From Hoeflea phototrophica DFL-43 (GTDB taxonomy: Bacteria > Pseudomonadota > Alphaproteobacteria > Rhizobiales > Rhizobiaceae), in NCBI RefSeq assembly GCF_000154705.2, contig NZ_CM002917.1, positions 2,436,461 through 2,500,460 on the forward strand: DNA of 64,000 bases. Reading direction: 5' to 3'. The stretch's first letter is position 1. Every line of letters begins with the position of its first letter. Shown here in pieces: positions 10,380 through 19,633 of this stretch. The notes under the pieces were generated by a model, which searched no databases, was not told the origin of the DNA, and saw only the letters and a list, made by a program, of their open reading frames with translations. A program made the translations under genes and the position numbers.

Positions 10380-11219
10380 TCAGGCGTCGTTTTCAGGAGC
10401 AGAAGACGCTGTTGAAGCCGAGTCTTCCGCTTCCCTTTCGGCCTGTGCAGCAGCGCGCTGGCGCTCCACGAGTCGGGCGCAATAGATGGCAATTTCGTAA
10501 AGAAGGATGGTGGGCAGCGCAAGCCCGATCTGGGAGACCGGGTCGGGCGGCGTCAGCACCGCAGCCGCGATGAATGCGCCAACAATTGCATATTTGCGCT
10601 TGCTCGCGAGCCCCTCGCTGGTGGCGAGGCCGGCGCGGGCCAGCAACGTGGTCACAACCGGCAGCTGGAACACTAGTCCAAAGGCGAAGATCAGCGTCAT
10701 GATCAAGCCGAGATATTCCGACACCTTGGGCAACAGCATGATTGAGGCTTCGCCCCCGCCGCCGGTCTGTTCCATCGAAAGGAAGAACCACATCACCATC
10801 GGGGTGAAAAAGAAATAGACCAGTGCGCCACCAAGCATGAACAGCATTGGCGATGCGACAAGAAACGGCAAAAACGCAGAGCGCTCGTTCTTGTACAGGC
10901 CAGGTGCGACGAACTTGTAGACCTGTGCAGCGATCATCGGGAACGCCAACAAAAGACCGCCAAACATGCCGATCTTGATTTGCGTGAAGAAGAACTCCTG
11001 TGGCGCCGTATAGATCAGTTCGATCTTGCGGTCGCTCATACCGGCCCAGTCAACCGCCCAGGTAAACGGTTCAACCAGGATGTTGAACAACGGCTTGGCA
11101 AAGGCAAAGCAAACCAGGAACGCAATGAAAAACGCGCCCAACGCCCACATCAAGCGGTTGCGAAGCTCCAGCAGGTGCTCAAGCAGGGGCTGCGGCTTGT
11201 CTTCGATGTTGTCGCTCAA
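10380..11219 (-). CDS. tatC: Sec-independent translocase subunit TatC
   Basis: The 279-residue polytopic membrane protein is the receptor for twin-arginine signal peptides. Six membrane spans are visible, with the conserved N-terminal LLEHLLELRNRL and the FVAPGLYKNER loop after the second span. The start codon is TTG at 11219 and overlaps the tatB stop by 4 bp (TTGA), indicating translational coupling. The last 25 residues are a charged Glu/Ala/Ser tail. The likely Tat substrate in this window is the cyclic-nucleotide phosphodiesterase at 52567-54558. Confidence 0.96.
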   Translation of the reverse strand: MSDNIEDKPQPLLEHLLELRNRLMWALGAFFIAFLVCFAFAKPLFNILVEPFTWAVDWAGMSDRKIELIYTAPQEFFFTQIKIGMFGGLLLAFPMIAAQVYKFVAPGLYKNERSAFLPFLVASPMLFMLGGALVYFFFTPMVMWFFLSMEQTGGGGEASIMLLPKVSEYLGLIMTLIFAFGLVFQLPVVTTLLARAGLATSEGLASKRKYAIVGAFIAAAVLTPPDPVSQIGLALPTILLYEIAIYCARLVERQRAAAQAEREAEDSASTASSAPENDA

Positions 11220-11953
11220 GCCGAGCCCTCACTTTGTTTGGCTTTTCGCGCGCGCGCCGGAGCTTTTGATGGAGTTGGCTTTGAAGCCGGAGCCTTGCTC
11301 GTTGCAGCTTTCGCAGCAGCCGGCTTGGCAGCGGAAGGTGCGGCTTTGGCAGCAGCCTTTGCAGGGGCCGCCTTGGCTGCGGTTTTTGCAGCCGGCGTTT
11401 TGGCAGGTGCCTTGGCAGGCGCTGCCTTGCCCGCCGACGCCTTGGCGGTGCTCTTCGTTGCAGGGGCCGCTTTTGCCGCGGGTTTGGACGTGGCGGTTTT
11501 GGCCGAACGGCTTTTGCCTGTGGCAGGCTTCGCCTTGCCGGCCGCAGAGGCAGCCGGTTTGGCCGCATCCACACTCGGCGGACTGTCCGGAAGTTTCCAG
11601 TTCGGATCCGGCACCGCAACCTTGGCCGGCGCGCTTGGCGTCGCCGGCGGGTTCATGGTTTTTTCCAGATCCGCCTTGATGTCCTTGGCGGTATCCTTGA
11701 GCGGGTTCACCGCATCACGAAGGCCCTGCATCGGATTGAGCTTGCGCGCGTCATCAAAGGTCTTCTTGACGTCATCAAGCTCCGCTTCGCGCAAAGCCTC
11801 GTCGAACTGCCCCCTGAATTCCGAAGCCATGCCCCGGAGTTTCTTGGTGGTGCGACCAAAGGCACGCAACATGGGTGGCAGGTCTTTGGGACCGACCACC
11901 ACGATCAGCACAACTGCGACGACCAGAAGCTCTGGCCAACCGATATCCAACAT
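11216..11953 (-). CDS. tatB: Sec-independent translocase subunit TatB
   Basis: The 245-residue protein has the TatB layout: an N-terminal membrane helix (MLDIGWPELLVVAVVLIVVV), the hinge GPKDLPPMLR, and an amphipathic helix to about residue 90. The remaining 130 residues are an unusually long Ala/Lys/Pro-rich tail of histone H1-like composition. TatB binds TatC and receives the substrate signal. It overlaps tatC by 4 bp and follows tatA by 44 bp. Confidence 0.95.
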   Translation of the reverse strand: MLDIGWPELLVVAVVLIVVVGPKDLPPMLRAFGRTTKKLRGMASEFRGQFDEALREAELDDVKKTFDDARKLNPMQGLRDAVNPLKDTAKDIKADLEKTMNPPATPSAPAKVAVPDPNWKLPDSPPSVDAAKPAASAAGKAKPATGKSRSAKTATSKPAAKAAPATKSTAKASAGKAAPAKAPAKTPAAKTAAKAAPAKAAAKAAPSAAKPAAAKAATSKAPASKPTPSKAPARARKAKQSEGSA

Positions 11954-11997
11954 TCAGGCGTCTCCTCACCCTCTATAGGGGCAATGGATATGGGGGA

Positions 11998-12198
11998 TCA
12001 GCCGCGATCCTTGGCTTCTTCGGCCTTGCTTTCGACCGTCTTGGTCTCAGGTGCGGCTTCTTCGTCACCCATGCCTTTCTTGAAATTCTTGATTCCCTTG
12101 GCCACGTCGCCCATCAATTCCGGAATCTTGCCGCGGCCGAAAAGCAGCAGAACAACGACCAGAACGATAACCCAATGCCAAATACTGAATGTACCCAT
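11998..12198 (-). CDS. tatA: Sec-independent translocase subunit TatA
   Basis: The 66-residue TatA starts at ATG 12198 (MGTFSIWHW), chosen for the strong AAGGAGAG ribosome-binding site just upstream. A longer reading from 12222 would begin inside this site. The short N-terminal membrane helix ([13 protein letters not shown]) is followed by the [17 protein letters not shown] amphipathic helix and an acidic tail. TatA oligomers form the transport path. It is the first gene of tatABC. Confidence 0.95.
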   Translation of the reverse strand: MGTFSIWHWVIVLVVVLLLFGRGKIPELMGDVAKGIKNFKKGMGDEEAAPETKTVESKAEEAKDRG

Positions 12199-12237
12199 GG
12201 AACTCTCCTTTAAGGATCTCACCGTGATGTAAGGTGT

Positions 12238-13407
12238 TTATCCGTTTCTTTCAAACACCAAAATGTCACGCTCGTTAACGGTGACAGAAACATCGCGCGC
12301 GCCAGAACGCAACTGCCCTGCTCGAATTCTTGCATCAATCGGCTTTTCCCCGCCCGCAACAACAAGCGTGATCAGCTCTTCAACACCCAAAAACCGACGC
12401 GCCACAACGCGCGCCGGAACCCCGCATGGCGTCTCAGTGATTTCTATCCCGGGAAGCCGGACCGCCACGCAAACCGGGGATCCATCGGCAAAAGCCGAAG
12501 CCTTGACCGGTCCGACCGGGGTCTGTGCAACGCCACCGGATACCCGGCATTCAAAAACATTGATCTCGGAAAAGAACCCGGCGGCAAAAATATTGGCCGG
12601 CCGATGATAAAGGTCTTCCGCCGTGCCCAGTTGCACCAGCGCCCCGTCACGCAACAACGCGATTCGATCCCCCATGCGCATGGCTTCTTCCGCATCATGG
12701 GTCACCACGACCGCAGTCGCGCGTGCCTCGCGCAAGATCGCAAGCGTTTCGGCGCGCACACTGTCCTTGAGGCGTGAATCAAGCCCAGAGAACGGCTCGT
12801 CCATCAGCAACACCGCCGGCCTTGGGGCCAGCGCCCGGGCAAGCGCCACCCGCTGCTGCTCACCACCAGACAGCGCATGCGGATAATTCTGGGCGTAGTC
12901 GACCATCCCGACACGCTCAAGCGCCGCCAGCGCCTCACCCTTGGAATCGCTGGATGACAGCGCTGTGAGACCGAAGCGAACATTGTCGAGAATGCTCAGA
13001 TGCGGAAACAGCGCAAAATCCTGAAACATGAGGCCGATACCGCGGCGCTCTGGCGGAAGATGGGTATTGGGCCCTGCAATCTCGCGATCATTGAGAAACA
13101 GCCGACCCCGAGCAAGCGGTTCGATCCCCGCCGCGATCCGCAGCAATGTCGTCTTGCCCGATCCAGAAGGTCCAAGCAGGCAAAGCACCTCACCCGGCTC
13201 AGCCGCGAGAGTGACATCGCGCAGCGTCTGCTGGTCACCATAGAAGTGGTCCACATTCTCAAACGCCAGCCGTGCGGCAAAGGTGACGCCTGCCGTTCTG
13301 CGTGCGATCGCTGCTCTTGCCTGCTGCCTTGCGATGGCGGGAACCCTTATCCTTAGCCTGCCCAGCCCGGCAAAAACCGGGTTGGGTTGCTTAGTCCTCC
13401 GCTTCAC
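12238..13407 (-). CDS. Orphan ABC transporter ATP-binding protein (FbpC/PotA-like)
   Basis: The 389-residue ATPase is complete: Walker A GPSGSGKTT (near residues 80-88), Q-loop MFQDFALFPHL, signature LSGGEQQRVALARAL, Walker B VLLMDEPFSGLD, and the switch histidine in VVTHDAEEA. A TOBE-like C-terminal domain follows residue 290, the layout of importers for ferric iron, sulfate or polyamines. No permease or binding protein is next to it. The only usable start I find is GTG 13407, overlapping scpB by 17 bp. This gives about 40 Arg-rich extra residues before the ABC domain. Substrate cannot be told from sequence. It sits between scpB and tatA, genes that I recall as usually close together in Rhizobiales. 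Confidence 0.8.
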   Translation of the reverse strand: MKRRTKQPNPVFAGLGRLRIRVPAIARQQARAAIARRTAGVTFAARLAFENVDHFYGDQQTLRDVTLAAEPGEVLCLLGPSGSGKTTLLRIAAGIEPLARGRLFLNDREIAGPNTHLPPERRGIGLMFQDFALFPHLSILDNVRFGLTALSSSDSKGEALAALERVGMVDYAQNYPHALSGGEQQRVALARALAPRPAVLLMDEPFSGLDSRLKDSVRAETLAILREARATAVVVTHDAEEAMRMGDRIALLRDGALVQLGTAEDLYHRPANIFAAGFFSEINVFECRVSGGVAQTPVGPVKASAFADGSPVCVAVRLPGIEITETPCGVPARVVARRFLGVEELITLVVAGGEKPIDARIRAGQLRSGARDVSVTVNERDILVFERNG

Positions 13408-14170
13408 CCATCGGTGTCAAGAGTCCAAGTTCCTCAAGATCCATTTGCGTGATCGGATCTTCATCCTCCCGCAACTCATCATCATTGAGCGGCATCGGAA
13501 TCTGAAAGTTCGACGGGACCTGCCCGGAAAGCAACCCTGCCCCCTTGAGCTCATCCATACCAGGCAAATCGCGCAGGTCTTCCAGCCCGAAATGGTCGAG
13601 AAATGCGGGCGTCGTGCCATAGGTCACAGGTCGTCCCGGCGACCGCCTGCGGCCACGCATGCGCACCCAACCGGTCTCCATCAGCACATCCAGCGTGCCC
13701 TTTGATGTCGCGACCCCGCGCACATCCTCGATTTCGGCCCGCGTGACCGGCTGGTGATAGGCGATGGTCGACAACACCTCGAGCCCGGCGCGCGAAAGCT
13801 TCTTGACCTCGGTTTCCTCCTGACGGATCAGGAAGCCGAGATCCGCTGCCGTGCGAAACGCCCAGCCATCGCCCACCCGGACCAGATTGACGCCGCGATG
13901 CGCGTAGCGTTCGCCAAGCCGCGCCATCACCGTATCGACAGGCACATTGTCCGGCAATTTGCCGGCGATCAGCTTTTCCGCCACCGGCGTGCTGGAGGCA
14001 AACACCAGCGCCTCGGCAATCCGCTCGGCTTCGTTCAGCGCACGCTCTTTCAACGCATCAAGGCCATCCGTTGCCTCAGATCCATTCTGATGCGCCACCG
14101 AAACGTCCTCCGCCTGCTCGGCGTCATGATCATAGGCAACCGCACTCATATGACCGGGATCCATCGTCAT
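13391..14170 (-). CDS. scpB: SMC-Scp complex subunit ScpB
   Basis: The 259-residue winged-helix protein is a kleisin-interacting subunit of the SMC condensin complex, which compacts and segregates chromosomes. Family features include EALVFASSTPVAEKLI, the GLEVLSTIAYHQPVTRAEI segment (residues about 130-150) and RPVTYGTTPAFLDHFGL. It overlaps scpA by 4 bp (ATGA at 14167-14170) and ends 17 bp inside the ABC ATPase gene. Both N and C termini are rich in acidic residues. Confidence 0.94.
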   Translation of the reverse strand: MTMDPGHMSAVAYDHDAEQAEDVSVAHQNGSEATDGLDALKERALNEAERIAEALVFASSTPVAEKLIAGKLPDNVPVDTVMARLGERYAHRGVNLVRVGDGWAFRTAADLGFLIRQEETEVKKLSRAGLEVLSTIAYHQPVTRAEIEDVRGVATSKGTLDVLMETGWVRMRGRRRSPGRPVTYGTTPAFLDHFGLEDLRDLPGMDELKGAGLLSGQVPSNFQIPMPLNDDELREDEDPITQMDLEELGLLTPMGEAED

Positions 14171-15030
14171 GGCTTGCTCCCTGCGCTTGCTACGGCCTCA
14201 ACCGGCCGGCGCATATAGATAGGTTGAAAGGCGCCGTCCTGGCGGATTTCGAGCCGTCCCTCACGGACCATTTCCAGGCTTGCGGCAAAGGAACTGGCAA
14301 TCGCAGTGACGCGCTCTTCCGGATCGGAGAGGTAGCGCACCAGATATTGGTCTAGGGCCGTCCAGTCCTTCAATTCGCCAATCAGGCGGACGAGGATGAC
14401 GCGGGCGTCACCAAGCGACCAGACCCGGCGTTTGCCGATGGTCACCTGGGTCACCATCTGCCGCTGCTTCTGTGCCGCATAGGCCGTCAGCAGATCATAG
14501 AGTGTCGCCTCAAAACTCGAGGTCTTGTCGGTGATGGTCGCTTCCGGCGCACCGCGCGCAAACACGTCGCGGCCCAGACGGTTGCGGTTGACGAGGCGCG
14601 TCGCAGCCTCGCGCATGGCTTCCAGGCGCTTGAGCCGGAAGGCCAGTTGCGCTGCCATTTCCTCACCGCTTGGCTCATCCCCCTTGGGGCTTTGCGGGAT
14701 CAGCAGGCGGGACTTGAGATAGGCAAGCCAGGCCGCCATCACCAGATAGTCGGCCGCAAGCTCAAGACGAAGCGCCCGCGCCTTCTCAACAAACAAAAGA
14801 TATTGCTCGGCCAACGCCAGCACCGAGATCTTGGCCAGATCGACCTTCTGGGTCCGCGCCAGATGCAGCAAAAGGTCAAGCGGGCCCTCAAAGCCATCCA
14901 CATCAATGACCAGAGAAGGATCGCCCGTCGCGCGGGTCGAGGCTGCATTGTCCCACATCGCGTCCATCGGCGCGGTGCTTGACTTCGCCTTGTTCGCGTC
15001 GCTGCCGGCTTGCCGGTTGCTTGTGTTCAC
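14167..15030 (-). CDS. scpA: SMC-Scp complex kleisin subunit ScpA
   Basis: The 287-residue kleisin bridges SMC heads. The family opening FEGPLDLLLHLARTQKVDL is at residues 48-66, followed by LVMAAWLAYLKSRLLIP. The C-terminal winged-helix region ends near residue 265. The start is GTG at 15030. It lies 20 bp downstream of nagZ and overlaps scpB by 4 bp, so nagZ-scpA-scpB are probably one transcript. Confidence 0.94.
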   Translation of the reverse strand: MNTSNRQAGSDANKAKSSTAPMDAMWDNAASTRATGDPSLVIDVDGFEGPLDLLLHLARTQKVDLAKISVLALAEQYLLFVEKARALRLELAADYLVMAAWLAYLKSRLLIPQSPKGDEPSGEEMAAQLAFRLKRLEAMREAATRLVNRNRLGRDVFARGAPEATITDKTSSFEATLYDLLTAYAAQKQRQMVTQVTIGKRRVWSLGDARVILVRLIGELKDWTALDQYLVRYLSDPEERVTAIASSFAASLEMVREGRLEIRQDGAFQPIYMRRPVEAVASAGSKP

Positions 15031-15049
15031 CTCGATCGCCTTTCAGCCC

Positions 15050-16066
15050 TCAGGAGGCCGCCATCAGCCCCTCAAATTCCATGCGCAATGCCACCTCGTC
15101 ACTGTCATCGGGCGTCATAAAAGCAGCGCTGACCGCATTTGCCCGGCGCAACGCCTCGCCCGAAAGTTCCGGCGTGACAGCGGCCACGGCCTCCATTTCC
15201 GCCCGCCCGCCATTGCAGTGTAGAGTGACATCGCATCCTGCGGCAAAAATTGCACCTGCCCTCTGCCCGCAATCCCCAGAAAGCGCGTTCATCGAGACGT
15301 CATCGGACATCAAAAGTCCGTCAAAACCGATCTCCGAGCGTATCACATCATCAATCACCGTTTTCGAGGTCGTGGCGGGAGATGCCGCATCGATGTCGGC
15401 AAAGACCACATGAGCCGTCATCGCCATCGCTTCGCCCGCCAACGCCTTGAACGGTGCAAAATCACGCTCTGCCAACTCCGCACGCGAGGCTTCGACGCGC
15501 GGCAGCTCGAAATGCGTGTCCGCCCCCGCACGGCCATGGCCTGGAATGTGCTTGATCACCGGAAGCATACCGCCGGCCTTCAAGCCGTCACAAGCCGCCT
15601 TCCCCATCGCCGCCACGATCTCCGGGGTCATTCCATAGGCCCGGCTGCCGATGACCTCGTGACCGCCCGGGGACGGCACATCGAGCACCGGAAGGCAATT
15701 GACGGTAATCCCCAGAGGCAGGAGATCGAAGGCATGCAGCCGCGACAAAAGCCAGGCAGCACGCAGTCCTGCATCAGGGTTTTTGCTGTAGAGCGCTCCA
15801 AGATCCGCGCCTGAGGGATACTGTGGAACCATGGGCGGCTTGAAACGCTGTACCCGGCCGCCTTCCTGATCGATCAACACCGGCGCGTCCGCGCGGCCCA
15901 CGCTGTGGCGCAGACTGTCGATCAGCGCCCGAACCTGGTCGAAGCTTTCTATGTTTCGCCCAAACAGGATAAAACCCCAAGGCCGCGTATCCTTGAAAAA
16001 AGCGGCTTCTTCCGCCGAAAGAACGGGCCCGGAACAACCGAAAATGACTGCGTTTGATTCGCTCAT
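15050..16066 (-). CDS. nagZ: Beta-N-acetylhexosaminidase
   Basis: The 338-residue glycoside hydrolase family 3 enzyme removes N-acetylglucosamine from 1,6-anhydro muropeptides during cell-wall recycling. The diagnostic loop KHIPGHGRAGADTHFELP (residues about 170-187, with the acid/base His-Asp pair) and the nucleophile segment LLMSDDVSMNAL are present. There is no signal peptide, consistent with cytosolic action. It is the first gene of a nagZ-scpA-scpB group, next to the SPOR protein gene. Confidence 0.94.
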   Translation of the reverse strand: MSESNAVIFGCSGPVLSAEEAAFFKDTRPWGFILFGRNIESFDQVRALIDSLRHSVGRADAPVLIDQEGGRVQRFKPPMVPQYPSGADLGALYSKNPDAGLRAAWLLSRLHAFDLLPLGITVNCLPVLDVPSPGGHEVIGSRAYGMTPEIVAAMGKAACDGLKAGGMLPVIKHIPGHGRAGADTHFELPRVEASRAELAERDFAPFKALAGEAMAMTAHVVFADIDAASPATTSKTVIDDVIRSEIGFDGLLMSDDVSMNALSGDCGQRAGAIFAAGCDVTLHCNGGRAEMEAVAAVTPELSGEALRRANAVSAAFMTPDDSDEVALRMEFEGLMAAS

Positions 16067-16211
16067 CTGCTGATGTTACGGGCAATCATCATCAAAGGGA
16101 ATCGTTCTTCAAACCCCTTTGGTCCATCAGGTTGACCTCGGCCCGGATCCGGTCGCGAACAAAACTAAACCCCCACTGCGGAAGCGAGGCCGCCCGGTCT
16201 CCAGCACACGT

Positions 16212-16243
16212 GAAAAGGCCGCACATCGCTGCACGGCCTTTGT
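16212..16243 (-). terminator. Rho-independent terminator after the SPOR gene
   Basis: The perfect 8-bp stem AAAGGCCG/CGGCCTTT with a 12-nt loop is flanked on the plus strand by an A run, giving a U-tract for minus-strand transcripts. It is about 30 bp beyond the SPOR protein stop, in the 204-bp gap before nagZ. Confidence 0.6.
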
Positions 16244-16270
16244 CAAATTGCGTTGCCTGCGCTTCATCCG

Positions 16271-19200
16271 TTAGCGGGACACGAAGCAGCTTCCACCGGC
16301 AGCCTTGTAGCGATTGCACAGCGCATTGGCTTCACTGCGCTCACCAGCCGGGATGCGAACCCGGTGGAAAATGCCCTTACCCGGAATATCGGCCCGCTGG
16401 ATGTCGACACTGCGCCCGCCGAGCACGCTGCTGTAGCGGCTCGACAGGGTCTGCCAGGATGCCTGTGCGCCTTCCGCAGTCGGCTGTGAGGCAATCTGCA
16501 CATAATAGCCGCCGGGATTGGCGGCAGGTGCTGCCGGCGCACTGGCAACTTCCACTGGCTGCGTTGCGGCCTCGACTGGCTGCGTTGGTGCAGCAGGCGC
16601 CGTTGCGGACGGCGCCGCCACATTGCCGCCTTGTGTAACCGTTCCGACCACATTGACCGGTTGTTCAGCCGGACGGCCCTGAGGCACAGGAGCCCGGATC
16701 GGCTGCGTGGTCACGACGCGGACAGGGGCGACTGTTCCTTCGCTCGACGGTTGGGCCGTTGGCTCGGCGAGAGCCACTTCCGTGCTTTCCCCAGCAGGTG
16801 CCGCGGTCGCCGGGGCAGTCGGAACCGGATCAGCAGCAGCCGCCGTCTCCTGCGCCGTCTCGGCCGCTCCAGCGGCCGGCTCAGCTGCCTGCCCGGCAGT
16901 CTCTGCGGCCGGCTCAACAGTTTCCGGCGTACCCTCCTCGCGCGCAACGATTGACCCATCGGGCCTTACGACCATGGTCCGGACCCGCCGTGGCGACACC
17001 ACTGGAGCACCGGCAGCCACGCCGGCAGCAGCATCAGAAGCACCATCAGCAGTCAGACGCTCTTCCGATTTGACGGTCGGCTCCTCGTTGCGACCTTCAA
17101 GAGGCAGCACGTCCGGATCGAGCGTGCGCTGAACCACATCGATCGGCTCTTCGGCTGTATTGACCAGCGAAGGCTGGCCCGATTGTGTTCCGTCACCGCC
17201 GGCCACGCGATCATAAACCGCCTTGTCCTGGTTGGGCACGGTCACTCCGCCCGGATTTTCCGGCAGAACCTTCACCGGCTCCTTATCCGCCCGGATGATC
17301 CGCGGACCATCATCAACAGCGCTTTCGCCGCCCGACATGATTGACCAGCCGAATGCGCCAACGCCTGCCAAGACAGCCAGACCAAGAACAGCCAACGCCA
17401 CCACAGGGCCACGCGAACCACTTTGTTGCGCAGCCTCGCTCTCTTGCGGACCGCCGTCAAAACCGCTGCCCGAAGACCTGGGGGCATCCACGCCGTCCCC
17501 AGCGGTTTGATAGGGCGGGGAAACATGGAGATCGCCGTCACCGAGCTCACGTTCGAGCGCGGCATAATCATTCGATTGCTCGGCGCGGGCTGCCGCATCA
17601 ACGTTTTGCCCCCAACCGGGTTCAACCATTGACTCAGCGCCAACACCGCCCACCGCGGCCTGGTTCGACCGTGAGGCCACAGGCGCAATTTCCGGCTCAA
17701 GGATGTCCGCAAAATCACGTTCAATTTCGCTTTCGAAATCCGGATCGACCGACTGCGGCTCATCATCTGGAAGATCGGGAACGTCGATGTAATTGACGGC
17801 CTCGACCGTCTCTTCGGGTTCCGTGATCATCCCTGAATCAAAGAAGAAGCCTTCATCAGCGGCGCTTTCTGAATCTGGCTCAGTTTCGATGCCCGAAAGC
17901 CAATCGCCATCAACCTGGTCCATGCTTTCGACGGGCTGAGAAGCATTGTTGACAACCTGGTTGCCAGGGGTTTCCTCCATCATCAAATCCTTGAAGGCCT
18001 CAGCCATCTCGTCTTTGTCGGTTTCGTAGCCGTAATCATCCAAGGTCTCGGCGACCGCAGGCTCTTCGACCATCGCCATGGCAGCTTGCGCACCGTCAGA
18101 CACCGGATTGGCTGCGGCGAGTTCAGGGTCGACCACCGCCTCAGCCAGCACCTGTTCAAGATCAAATTCAAGCTCACCGCCTCGCCCAGCATCATCGCCG
18201 GACGAAATCGCTCCAGGCTCAGGTGCTCCGAAAAGATCTTCAAGCTCATCGCTCATCTCTTCGCTGACGCCAGCTTCGAAATTGTCCTCCACAAACTCGT
18301 TCTCAACGGCGGCACGGGCTATGGCATCATCCTGGGCGAAATCGGCAAGCAAATCCTCTGCGGCTTCGTCAAACAGGAAATCGTCTTCAAGTGCAAAAGG
18401 GTCGTCAAGCTGCGTGTCGGCATCACCGGCCACGCCAGCCTCGATCACGGCATCTGCTTCATATCCGGTCCCTTCCGGTCCGACAGGAGCTGTTGCGGAA
18501 CCCGTCTGCTCAACAGGTTCATCGTTGCCACCAAACGGCGCATAATTGGCAGGATCCATACTGACCTGATGCTCGAACACGTCGAGTTCCGCGGAAAGGT
18601 AATCCTCAAAATCGATTTCAGCCGGACGGACATCGCGCTCAGTTCCATCAGGGATGGCAACATCGGAGAACTCAGAGGCATCTGCAGTCTCGACAGGACC
18701 CGCTTCCGCTTCCGCGCCAGGCCACTCTGCACCATCATTCAATTCCGGCTCTGAAGCCGACCCCAGTGCCTGGGGCACCATCGCCGCTGGCTCTGCCTGG
18801 CTTACCTGGCCTGCAGACTCCGCAGCAGCCTTGGGCGCACTCTCCGAACCGTCACCATGGTCGGGCAGTTCGTATTTGAATATGTCGGCCAGCACATCAT
18901 CGTCCGACAAATCCGGCGAAGACGGCGCGGCGGGCTGTGCGACGTCCTGACGGGAATCTTCTGCAACCGGAGTCGCATCGGCAGGCTGCGCAGCCTCCAT
19001 GCCGGTTATGGCCGTCTGATCCTGTTCGGGCTCAAAAAACGCCTCCAGGTCCGGTCCGCCGGTTTCTGCGTCTCCGCTGATATCGGCATCGACCGCATCC
19101 CAGCCAACAAGACCGGCTTCGGCATTGCTCCCGTCGTCCTCAGCCAAGCCTGCTGCCAGCGGCGCAGCGGCGTCAGTGTCCGGACCTTCAAAGGGATCTT

Positions 19201-19573
19201 CGAGTGTAACTTCGGATGAATCTTCGGGCTTGTTGTCTAGCCACGACGAATCCAGCTCGAAACCCTCATCAAATGGCTGATTTTCCGGTGCAACATCAAG
19301 CTCGGCAGCTTCGGGTTCCACAGCCACGCTGGGCGGCAAATCCCTGCTTTCATCAAGCTCGTCAAAACCATCCAGCGGAAGCACATCGAGTTCGCGCATC
19401 AACTCGGATTCGAGATCGAAGTCGCTCGCCTCGGCTTCGCGCGAAGCCTCTGGGGCAACATCCTTGTCCTCCGGCCGCTCATAGCCAATGATCCGCGCCA
19501 GCTCCGCCAGCGGGTCGTCGGTTTCGACATCGGGATTGGGAGCCCGTGTGTTGCGTTCCAATTGATCAGCCAT
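16271..19573 (-). CDS. Large acidic SPOR-domain membrane protein
   Basis: The 1100-residue protein has three parts. Residues 1-720 are a cytoplasmic, highly acidic, low-complexity region rich in Glu, Asp, Ala and Ser. One membrane helix spans about residues 722-746 (ALAVLGLAVLAGVGAFGW). A periplasmic Ala/Pro/Glu/Thr-rich linker leads to a C-terminal SPOR domain from about residue 1022 (YYVQIAS to the end), which binds denuded septal glycan. The layout suggests a division- or polarity-related protein like the long SPOR proteins of other Rhizobiales. It lies between argS (60 bp upstream) and nagZ. The acidic region has no recognisable fold. Confidence 0.85.
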   Translation of the reverse strand: MADQLERNTRAPNPDVETDDPLAELARIIGYERPEDKDVAPEASREAEASDFDLESELMRELDVLPLDGFDELDESRDLPPSVAVEPEAAELDVAPENQPFDEGFELDSSWLDNKPEDSSEVTLEDPFEGPDTDAAAPLAAGLAEDDGSNAEAGLVGWDAVDADISGDAETGGPDLEAFFEPEQDQTAITGMEAAQPADATPVAEDSRQDVAQPAAPSSPDLSDDDVLADIFKYELPDHGDGSESAPKAAAESAGQVSQAEPAAMVPQALGSASEPELNDGAEWPGAEAEAGPVETADASEFSDVAIPDGTERDVRPAEIDFEDYLSAELDVFEHQVSMDPANYAPFGGNDEPVEQTGSATAPVGPEGTGYEADAVIEAGVAGDADTQLDDPFALEDDFLFDEAAEDLLADFAQDDAIARAAVENEFVEDNFEAGVSEEMSDELEDLFGAPEPGAISSGDDAGRGGELEFDLEQVLAEAVVDPELAAANPVSDGAQAAMAMVEEPAVAETLDDYGYETDKDEMAEAFKDLMMEETPGNQVVNNASQPVESMDQVDGDWLSGIETEPDSESAADEGFFFDSGMITEPEETVEAVNYIDVPDLPDDEPQSVDPDFESEIERDFADILEPEIAPVASRSNQAAVGGVGAESMVEPGWGQNVDAAARAEQSNDYAALERELGDGDLHVSPPYQTAGDGVDAPRSSGSGFDGGPQESEAAQQSGSRGPVVALAVLGLAVLAGVGAFGWSIMSGGESAVDDGPRIIRADKEPVKVLPENPGGVTVPNQDKAVYDRVAGGDGTQSGQPSLVNTAEEPIDVVQRTLDPDVLPLEGRNEEPTVKSEERLTADGASDAAAGVAAGAPVVSPRRVRTMVVRPDGSIVAREEGTPETVEPAAETAGQAAEPAAGAAETAQETAAAADPVPTAPATAAPAGESTEVALAEPTAQPSSEGTVAPVRVVTTQPIRAPVPQGRPAEQPVNVVGTVTQGGNVAAPSATAPAAPTQPVEAATQPVEVASAPAAPAANPGGYYVQIASQPTAEGAQASWQTLSSRYSSVLGGRSVDIQRADIPGKGIFHRVRIPAGERSEANALCNRYKAAGGSCFVSR

Positions 19574-19633
19574 TCTTCACTCACATACTCTAGAGCATTT
19601 TACTGCCAGAGCAATGTGGGGAAAAGGTGACGT

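Noticed and set aside
10980..11978. 332-residue Ala/Leu-rich open frame on the plus strand
   Set aside because: It is the antisense shadow of tatC/tatB; the low-complexity TatB tail keeps the opposite frame open.
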